Shown: positions 46,790 to 55,603 of the stretch, in pieces
Layout of the letters: each line of letters opens with the position of its first letter
How positions within the stretch are numbered: position 1 is the stretch's first letter
Assembly: GCA_009760855.2 (NCBI GenBank)
Contig: WPIO01000009.1
Span: 2,147,501-2,211,500, forward strand
Length of the DNA stretch: 64,000 nucleotides
Direction of reading: 5' to 3'
Source of the DNA: Cristatella mucedo
Lineage: Eukaryota > Bryozoa > Phylactolaemata > Cristatellidae
Notes under the pieces: generated by a model
The model's database searches: none
Told to the model about the DNA's origin: nothing
The model's input: the letters and a program-made list of their open reading frames with translations, nothing else
Program-made: the position numbers and the translations under genes

Positions 46790-48045
46790 CTGATTCAGAG
46801 GATAGAGATATAATGACTTGAGTGATTACTATGAGTATTGATATTATTCAGTTCATTCAGTTACTGAATACATATATTTTTTCCAAAAGTTAGTGAGAAA
46901 ATTGGAGGGGGCTTTACATCGGGGCGGGCGTATACACGGTAAAATACGGCGTTTTTCTGCCATATACTTCATTTGGATTTAGCCTGGCCAGCATGGCTGC
47001 TTTAAGATATTGCAATCGTCGCCGGGTCTTGAAGCTATTTCGACCGTCACCGGATCGCTGGCTGAGCTCGAATGCGGATATCTCGCACGTTTACGGCGAT
47101 CAGATATCGCAGATCGCGTACTGCGCGAGCCACGCTCACGGAGGATGACGTTTCGTGCGCAGCGGCGGCGGACTAGAGTGTCGACGCTGCTCTCGAGCTC
47201 CCAGCGGTTCTTGACGGCTCTAAGGCCGAAGCCGCGCTTAGCTTTCTATGCATCTCTGGAAACCGGCCCTGCAGCTACCCACCGAAGGTGCGCCGCCCGC
47301 CCGGCGGGTCCTTTTTTTGGGAACTAAAAATAAATTGGAAACACCCTCTAGAGATACGCTGCGAAGCTAGCCGCCTGTCGCCCGATCTTGCGTCACGCGC
47401 CTCTGGAGGCGCGAGACGCAAGATCGGGCGATTTGGAGGCTATTCTCCTGCCGGAAGCGGTACTCGCCAGAAGCGGTACCCGCCAGATACCCGCCAGGAA
47501 GTGGCTTCCACGCTTAAAAAATAAAGCGGCATCCTGTTTTCGGCGCAATCAGGCAGCCTGCTAAGCAGTTCGCTTCCACGGGAGGTGCTCTGCGAAGAGC
47601 TGAACAGCTGCCAGCGAAAGCCACTACCTAGCGAAAGTAGGGCGCATGTCAGCAGGTGGAGCATAATTTAGGCAAAGACCATAAATCTCATGAAGAGTTG
47701 GTTTCTCGCAAATCCTATGAAGTTCTTAGCACTACTCTGTCATTGCGAAGCGTAATCGAAACTTTTGAAACAACATGCTAAAGTTATCTTAGTAGTGCGG
47801 ACACATTATAAAATTTTTGCCACTGATGTCCCAATTTCCGCGAGAAGGTTTGACATATTTCTTGGCTGAGAAGTAGTAATAGTAGTGTAAAGAAGAGTAT
47901 TTCAATTCTGATGCTATTAAGAGAACTAAATTTCTCACTAGACATGATTAGCATATAACCATATTATAGAGCACAGTCTAGCCTTTATTGTTATGCAAAC
48001 GACAGGTAGCTGTATAATAAAAGGTTAGATGATTTGAAAGATCAA
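46790..48045. other. intergenic with long hairpin, no gene seen
   Basis: Contains the inverted repeat listed separately and a very degenerate reversed LINE tail at about 47.90-47.96 kb. No gene was supported. Confidence 0.45.
47378..47431. repeat. 26-bp near-perfect inverted repeat, 2-base loop
   Basis: The arm starting TCGCCCGATCTTGCG (47378-47403) pairs with the arm ending CGCAAGATCGGGCGA (47406-47431) with one mismatch. Weaker complementarity continues outward (GCCGCC and GGAGGC). Confidence 0.95.
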
Positions 48046-48049
48046 TTTA

Positions 48050-48190
48050 TGTAGCGGCAGAAGAGCCTTTTCGGCTTTCATCACAGCTTTCAGTGGTCGA
48101 TAAAGAATTACCAGCTGCAGGACGCGAACCAGCGATCAGGGTCATAAAGAACGAGCATCTTATGTCCTGGGCCAAGACCGAGCTGTACCT
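48050..48190 (-). mobile_element. SINE B copy, diverged
   Basis: The minus strand runs AGCTCGGTCTTGGCCCAGG, GATGCTCG, B-box GCTGGTTCGCGTCC, TAATTCTTTATCGACCACTG, AAGGCTCTTCTGCCGC and TACATAAAT. Confidence 0.55.
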
Positions 48191-48199
48191 GCGCTCTGA

Positions 48200-48765
48200 A
48201 ACCCTTCTTTCCGTAATAACAACAATGATTATGAATATGATAAGAATAAAATACTTGAGTGATATTCTAAGAGAACACACTCTTTCTTAGTTCTTTACAG
48301 ATTTCTACAGATTCTTTACAAGAAGCTTGTAAAATACTTAGCCGTAACATGACACATTTACGCATCAGCGCACACAAGACAATTTATACTGGTGAAGAAA
48401 AACTGCTCTAATGTGCAGGTAGAGGGGTTTAGCTCCTTTTAGAAATTTTAAGCTTCCTTGATTTAGGGCGTGTCGTGATGTCAGTAAGTACTTAATTCCA
48501 GGCCTGGGCAACTTAGAAACTTTACGAACGGTCTTTAAAGGATGTGCGGTTGGTTAGAAACGTAGCTAAGCGAAGTGAGTCAGCTGAACGGGTTGTACGA
48601 TGTCTAGCCTGTGCAGCAAATGCGCCAGGTACGGATAGCAAAGCAACCGATTGAAGGGAACTAAAAGAGAGGGGCAGAACTTCGAAGTCGAGGCGCTGCT
48701 TGAGCTGCGGAGCCAATGCCTGGGCAGCCGATACCATGCTTCTGCTCTGCTCTTTTTCAAAGTAA
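48200..48765 (-). mobile_element. L2-like LINE, old copy
   Basis: A worn reversed tail (TATTCTAAGAGAACACACTC) lies at 48.26 kb. The reversed ORF2 C-terminus follows, with minus-strand frames reading TNRTSFKDRS and LKQRLDFEVLPLSFSSLQSV. Confidence 0.6.
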
Positions 48766-48854
48766 ATCATGCCGATGGTAAAATGAAGATATATATATAG
48801 ATATACATGTGTGTTGGTGAGCGCGTGTGTGTGTGTGTGTGTTCAGGTAAGTAT

Positions 48855-49505
48855 TTAGGAGGTACGGAAATTCCCCCTGGGGTAGGTAATTTCCTCCCCT
48901 CCTGTGTGAAAATGCCGTGATATAAACTGTCTTGTTTACATATCTTGTAAAAATATTTAATAGTATATAATATATAACATATTCCTATATTATCGTCCTT
49001 AGAAATGCGGTTGCTGCGGCCCCGGTTTTCGGCAGACCACCGCGTGCAAGGTCAAAGCTCTGCCCCGGGCGGCCAGCAGCAGACGCTCTCGTCAGCAGCC
49101 GCGAGCGCGTAGCAGTATCCTCGGCTGACGCCGACGCCGACGCCGCCGCCGACGTCGCCGCCGCCACCCCTTCCGACATCGGCACCGCCGGGTACCCCCG
49201 TCCAAACCACGCCGCCGCCGCAGTCATTGCTGCACCGGGCGTCGCGCGTCGACCGCCGCCGAAACCGCGCTGGCCGTACCACCTCCGTCAGTCGTGTTAT
49301 CGAGTCACCGCTTATACTGAGGTGATTTTATTTCAATAGAGCGTGAACTTTATTTGATCGTGTATATTTATTTCTGTATTCTTAGTTATACATTCATCAG
49401 CATAGGGGGAGGAAAATGTCCTAACCTTGGGGGAAATGTCCGGGGGAAATGTCCTAGGGTCCACCAGGGGGAAATGTCCGGGGGAAATGTCGTACAACCG
49501 TATTT
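48855..49505. mobile_element. inverted-repeat element with GGGGGAAATGTCC subrepeats
   Basis: The right end (49405-49490) contains GGGGAGGAAAATGTCCTAAC and four more GGGGGAAATGTC units. The left end (48860-48905) is an inverted, diverged counterpart (on minus GGGGAGGAAATTACCTACCC and AGGGGGAATTTCCG). The inside is AT-rich, then GC-rich with GCCGAC repeats at 49.12-49.17 kb. No transposase frame was seen. The family is unknown. Confidence 0.5.
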
Positions 49506-49521
49506 AGGGTATGTACCCACA

Positions 49522-49550
49522 CACGCGCGCGCGCGCGCGCGCGCGCGCGC
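49522..49550. repeat. (CG)n run
   Basis: About 29 bases of alternating CG directly before the 20-bp satellite. Confidence 0.95.
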
Positions 49551-50340
49551 ACGCATTCGCGAACGCCCGCACGCATTCGCGAACGCCCGCACGCATTCGC
49601 GAACGCCCGCACGCATTCGCGAACGCCCGCACGCATTCGCGAAACGCCCGCACGCATTCGCGAACGCCCGCACGCATTCGCGAACGCCCGCACGCATTCG
49701 CGAACGCCCGCACGCATTCGCGAACGCCCGCACGCATTCGCGAACGCCCGCACGCATTCGCGAACGCCCGCACGCATTCGCGAACGCCCGCACGCATTCG
49801 CGAACGCCCGCACGCATTCGCGAACGCCCGCACGCATTCGCGAACGCCCGCACGCATTCGCGAACGCCCGCACGCATTCGCGAACGCCCGCACGCATTCG
49901 CGAACGCCCGCACGCATTCGCGAACGCCCGCACGCACTCGCATTCGCGAACGCCCGCACGCATTCGCGAACGCCCGCACGCATTCGCGAACGCCCGCACG
50001 CATTCGCGAACGCCCGCACGCATTCGCGAACGCCCGCACGCATTCGCGAACGCCCGCACGCATTCGCGAACGCCCGCACGCATTCGCGAACGCCCGCACG
50101 CATTCGCGAACGCCCGCACGCATTCGCGAACGCCCGCACGCATTCGCGAACGCCCGCACGCATTCGCGAACGCCGCGAACGCCCGCACGCATTCGCGAAC
50201 GCCCGCACGCATTCGCGAACGCCCGCACGCATTCGCGAACGCCCGCACGCATTCGCGAACGCCCGCACGCCCGCATGCACACAAACATACGCCCGCACGC
50301 ACACAAACATACGCCCGCACGCGCGTACAAACACACACAT
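49551..50340. repeat. 20-bp CpG satellite, about 36 units
   Basis: The unit is CGCCCGCACGCATTCGCGAA with five CpGs and one TCGCGA palindrome. Units are almost identical to 50262 except for single-base or short indels near 49641, 49931 and 50171. A degenerate ACACAAACATACGCCCGCACGC end follows to 50340. Because 20 is not a multiple of three and no unit contains a stop in most frames, open frames of 280-330 codons arise on both strands. They are not genes. Confidence 0.97.
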
Positions 50341-50384
50341 TAATATATAATCTTATATTTTAAATATTTTAGCAAATCGCTGTA

Positions 50385-50860
50385 CCTTAGCCGGAGGAGC
50401 CCTGCCGTACCGGGGCCGCGGGGGCTGCCCGTGCCTTCCGGTTCAGGAACAGGGACCGCACGGCTTCCGACCCAAAAATGGCGTCCGAGACGCAATGCCG
50501 TTCGTTTCTTGCGCGAAATGCTGAGGTCCGCCAGGCAGGCTTCATTATCCGGCCACCAGCCATGCAGAGCACCGACCACGAAGGGCCTCACCACTGCCCA
50601 CCGGTAGCCAGCGGTCAGGAAAGACCTGGCCACCGGTGGCCGGAAGAGCCCCAATTAGGCGCCCCAGAACTAGGTAGTGGCGAGCCGTTATTGCTTTCAG
50701 CATCGGTCGGCTGTGGCTTAGGACGTGGCAGGCGGTCTCAGTCTCAGTGCGGCAAAGGCGGCAGTTGGTGGCCGTTCCGGTGTATGACCGGCTCCTAGCG
50801 GCGCCTACCGGCAGCTCGTCTAGGCGAACACGGTGAACGAACCGCTACGCCCGGAACGAC
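50385..50860 (-). mobile_element. R2/NeSL-type LINE C-terminal fragment
   Basis: The minus strand encodes a zinc-knuckle-like NCRLCRTETETACHVLSHS, in which the last ligand position of the usual CCHC is Ser. ITARHYLVLGRLIGALPAT follows, then ARSFLTAGYRWAVVRPFVVG, ALHGWWPDNEACLADLSISR. These blocks, in this order, flank the restriction-like endonuclease of R2-type LINEs. Compared with the 13.9-kb copy, about 170 bases carrying the PD...DVTV catalytic core are deleted. The fragment ends against AT-rich sequence beside the satellite. Confidence 0.65.
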
Positions 50861-50885
50861 AGGCCGAGACCCGTGGTCTGAAAGT

Positions 50886-50888
<3 letters not shown>

Positions 50889-50942
<54 letters not shown>
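50889..50942. repeat. (TA)n microsatellite
   Basis: About 54 bases of AT dinucleotide, followed by TATGTATGTATATAAA. Confidence 0.95.
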
Positions 50943-50944
<2 letters not shown>

Positions 50945-50950
<6 letters not shown>

Positions 50951-51820
50951 ATAAACAATGTATACATAAGTGTATGCTAGTAGAGACTTGCATACAATTT
51001 AGGTGGACTGACGCAATGTGATAATACAAGCGTCCCTATCGGGTACACTGCTCATCCGACGCGCACGCGCATAAGATGTTCGCTGCATCTGACGCTAGGA
51101 ATTAGCAGCTGAAAGCGCCGCAAGGCGTTTGAAAGCCCAGTCTCTCTTAGGAACGTCTGGACGAGTATCATCTGTCACCCACTTCCTTGAGCATCGGTTC
51201 GGGATGCTGCCGAGGCTGACAAGTCCCGACGGAAATGATATTTTCTGCTCGCAGTCCTCCTGCAGATGTTTGGATCTACAATATTTAAAAATTGTGTTAG
51301 CGTGCAAACGAGTTGCAGTCCATTTAGCCTATAGTCGGGGCTAAGTATTCTCAGGTCATAAGGCAGCAAAATGGCACTAGCAAGGTTTGCGGTAATGCAA
51401 GCATGGCGACTCAAATCCTTCGCTCAATTATCTCTGTTGTCTGCAGACTAGCAAGAAGTTTTCTCAACACGTCATAATGATCAAACCGCGCCGTCAAACG
51501 AGCGGCTGGCGAGAAAAGGTGAGAAGCCGCCGAGGCATTGCTTGCCACTAGCCGGCGCAGCGACAGACAAAACAAGCCAAGTTGCGGCCGTCGCTAGTCT
51601 CAACGGACCAGAAAGTGACCTAGCCTTACAGTCGTTTCAGCGCAAATCGCTGCATCTCAGCCCTCAGCGCGCGTCCGCCTAACCTTTAATGTAGAGAATT
51701 TTCGCAGCTGTCGCAGGAACTCATATCACCGGTTGAGCAATTTTAGAAGCGCGAGCGAGCGCTTGAATTCACGGACTACGTTGACGGGCGTGACGGGCGG
51801 TGCTTTGCGTCCGTTACGCG
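50945..51820. other. intergenic, no gene seen
   Basis: GC rises toward 51.7 kb, ahead of the FAM78-like gene. No other gene or repeat was recognised. Confidence 0.4.
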
Positions 51821-51822
51821 AA

Positions 51823-51832
51823 CTTAAATAAG
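51823..51832 (+). promoter_or_regulatory. TATA-like box upstream of FAM78-like gene
   Basis: CTTAAATAAG lies about 160 bases before the ATG at 51993. It matches the TTTAAATAAG upstream of FMO at 37340, and GTGACGGGCGG-type GC boxes precede it. Confidence 0.35.
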
Positions 51833-51992
51833 AAGCTACCGCCGCGCTTTGTATTAAGTAACAGCAACCCCACAAGCAACAGCGGCAGTCCAGTGGCGGC
51901 TGAAGCCGGGGTCAAAAGCAGTTAAATGTTGCGCGCAAGCGCTCTGACAACGATCGTCTGCATACACTCCAGGGCTCGCCGAAAAAGCGCGG

Positions 51993-52174
51993 ATGAGTGA
52001 CGACCTCTCAAAGGTCATGGCCGCCGAGGTCGACAGGGGGCGTCTTGAGAGGGAGAAATACTTTGGCGAGGGTCCGCGGTGCTACTCCAAGTACGCTGGC
52101 CTTCATAACACGGCGACTGCTGCACATCCGGCCCTCGTGGTTCCGTCGGGCGATCAGGCGGCGGCTTTTTTAAG
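51993..52174 (+). CDS. FAM78-like possible first exon
   Basis: The ATG opens 60 codons starting MSDDLSKVMAAEVDRGRLER. A donor AAG|GTAGTG at 52174 would join 52315 in phase and give LRFQVTSLDTG. The donor is weak, and this part has no counterpart I recognise in FAM78. The TATA-like box upstream favours it. Confidence 0.35.
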
Positions 52175-55100
52175 GTAGTGAGACGCTCGCCTGCCGCGGT
52201 GCGCCGCTGCCGTAGGCACCTGCTGCTGATGCTGGTCGGTATTTCTCTAAGCGGCCAGTCGCGAAAGAAGCAGCTCTGGTCGCCCGTTTTTCCTTCGCAA
52301 GGCTGGGAACGCAGGTTTCAGGTGACGTCTCTAGACACCGGATTTGAGCCGGGCGAACCTACGGTAATGGAGGACGAGAGATTTTTCCATGTAGTGCTTC
52401 CGGCGTTCAGGTAAGCCAAAGAATTTGCAAGCGATTATAGCTTGTTGAGTCTGTGGATGTTCAATCTTCTGATTGATTTTGAAATGTCTAGCGATAATGG
52501 AGACAACGTAGAAGATCCAAACGAATATAGTATACACGAAATCACTGCGTACCTGGCACGCCTAATATGACGATCGCAGGGTACCCAGTTAAGCAAATCA
52601 TTTGTTATCAATTAGGGCACACGCTCCCTTCGGCGAATTGTGAAGTACCGCGGACTATAAACAGAAAACGTTGCGTAGCGTCCGACGAGAATAAAATCTT
52701 TTTCCTAGGCACTTTAAATAAGTTTTTAAGGAAGCACTTCAACTGATTAGTGATAACGTACACGATTTCACCAGGCATACGAACGCACAAGTAATGCACA
52801 CGGATGGAGCAAGTGCTGTAAGGAGCTCGCGATGTTTGGCTTTGTTTTAATTGCAAGCCAGGGGATGTTGCGACTTTAGTTTGTAGTAAGTTCCAGGCTT
52901 TAGGAGCGAATGCACTGAAGAAGGTGGGTTATCTAAAGGTTGGTTTAGATGCACAGTTAAACTACTTGAGTCAGAGGAGCTGGCGGCACGATGGGAAACA
53001 TTCACAGGAAGCGTTTCAGAAAGGTAGGCCGGAGCAAGAGAATGCAAAGAACATCGATTGTACGATGCGCGGTAAGGAGCCAGGGAGGCCAGCTTGCGCG
53101 AGTAGCAGAGTAGAGTGAGCAGTCACGGCGTTCACGACAGACTGCTAGCCTGAGTGGAAGTTTGATCTCGATCGCCAGATTCTTACTGCAGCTTGGCAGG
53201 AAGACCTGAATGTGAATGTGGAGAGTTATGGAAGTCCTAATAGGATGTCACGCATGCATGGACCGGTTTGGCTGTGATATTTATCTGCTGCATCTGCCTG
53301 CGAAGTGCCTAGAAAGCGATTCAGTTCTCCGAGGGTGCTATATAGCGATGCAGTATTATTACGTTAGTGAGCCAAGATTTTGTCAATGATACGTAGCTGA
53401 GAGAAGGCAGGCCTGACCGCGGAGCTGATGTGATCCCCTAGTGAAAGGCAATTTTGGAGCAAAACACCCATTTGCGCACGGACCATACAGGAGAGAGATC
53501 TTTCTATTTCGCGTCCTCTCCTCCTCATCCGCTGCATTTTTCTGTGTCACCACCGTTCTTTTTGCTTTTTGCCTATTTCAAGAAATCTTCTAGAAGAGTC
53601 GCTAGACTTGTTTGCTTCTTTCTTCTTCTCGAGTTTTCTCTTTTTCTCTGTTTGCTGGGCACGACTTGCCGTTCTCCTCCCGTGTCTTCTGTAAATAGAC
53701 TGGGGCGACCAAAAATATACAAAAGTACACAGTAGCCGTGCTGAAAATGCGTTCCATCGAGACAACTGGGCTGGAGTAGCACTGATCTTCTCACTGTTGA
53801 TTCCGTCACCGGAGGACGAGGTCGAGCCTTACGGGAGCTTGATGAAAAGGCTTCGTGGAAGATTGAAACGCGCCGGCGTCATCTATACGCCGGCGCCAGG
53901 AGACTCCAATGCACACCATGTCTCTAGGTAGGATACAGCCTAAAATAAACGCTCAAACTAATCACTTTCTCAAACTTACTATTTTGGCGACGAAGAGTCC
54001 GAGTGAGCGGCAGGCAATATCCTGTCAACGACACTGCATGGGCGGGATGAGCTCTGGGGTGTGTGACAGGCTGGCACAGCTATCTAAGTCTACCTGCTCT
54101 AAATCTGTAAGCATACGTCGTAACTAGCTCAGCCAGCAATAAAGTCAATTGAAGTAAAGACCTGATTGGAATTTAGATTGCTATTCTCACATGAAAAGTT
54201 TGAAAATAATATGCACACTCTAGTTTGCTTTTGGCATCTCCTCGATCTTGGCGACCGAGGAAGTCCGTCCCTCGGCCCGTGCTACGTCACTGCCCCTCTC
54301 TCGCTATCTGTTTCCGTCACTTTATTTTTCAACGATTCAGAGATGGTGCGGTAAAATTGGAATCATTCTGATGCAAGAATTTTTCCAACTGCATAACTGA
54401 CTGGTAGAGTGAAGTAGAGAGAATGAGGGAGAGAAGGCGGAAGTGAGTGTGAGGTAATACAAGAAATAAAAATAGTTTTTCAGCAGAAGTGTGATGCTAG
54501 AAAGTTTAAGGGTTGTCTGACTGGCGAACTTGTGAATATAAGTCATAAAGTTGAGCTGGCATTTACGAAAGCTAGATGCGTGCGCCGAGATACTAATTAA
54601 TAAATTTCTCGTCTCTTTAAACTCAATAATCAGAACTACGGAAGCCGCGTCTGAACAAATGTTTTTCCTATTCACGGGCCCTTTCAGAGTCGATGGCTAA
54701 ATCTAGAACCAAACACATTATCTAAATGGTGCCATTATGCTGATGCGTCTAGTTCCCATTTTATCTCTACCCCGGGCAACTATCTTTACGATCCAGACTA
54801 AAGCAAAATAGTATGACAACACTAAATGGCAACGTGAACTCAAACTCGCGCGCCCCACTCAGCTAGTCGTACCGGGATCGCCGAATGTCGGAGAGCAGAA
54901 GATTGCACGTGAAAATTATTTATCTCCAGGGCCAAGGCCACCGTCGCTGTGAGCGAGACATTCGCTAGTGACGCGGCGTGGCAGTTCGGCTGGATTACGG
55001 CCGTGTCCGATTGGAGTGCCGAAATTCGATACCACAGGCCGCCGAAGGCCGACCGCCCCGTGGACGCGCTCGGTCGATGGGAGCTGCCCTACGTTCACAT

Positions 55101-55561
55101 TTCCTGCTCGGACGGCGAGAGCCCGCCATGGTACGCCAGGGCGGCCTGCTCGGAGTGCCTGTCCGGCCCGGCGCCCAGCCGAACGGTGACAGTGTCGCTC
55201 GAGTGTCAGCGCGAGCGCGTGCTACCCAGGGTGCCGTGGCGAGTGCTTCTGCCCGGCGGCTACGAGCACGCTCACAAGTACACCGTCCAAGCCGAGTACT
55301 ACAGCTGGCTCGCTTTGAAGAACCTGAACACTGGTACGTGCGTGCGTGCATGCATTCGGTGCTAACACGCCGAACGAGAATACGTCCGTCCGAGAATCGT
55401 ATTTAGCGATGTCGCTTGCGAAATTGAACGGCTGCAGCAGCACCCGCCGGAGAATCCTCGAAGAAGGGACGTGGAGCATGCTGGGACACAGAGAAAGAGA
55501 GAGAGAGCGAGAAAGAGTGAGAGAGAACGAGAGAGAGAGAGGGCGAGCGAGAGAAAGAGAG

Positions 55562-55603
<42 letters not shown>

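Noticed and set aside
49551-50275. CRISPR-like array
   Set aside because: The units are contiguous 20-mers without unique spacers, in an animal genome.
49354-50350. Open frames of 278-329 codons on both strands
   Set aside because: They are products of a 20-bp repeat whose unit lacks stop codons. The peptides are pure 20-residue repeats in several frames at once, and no start context or exon structure supports a gene.
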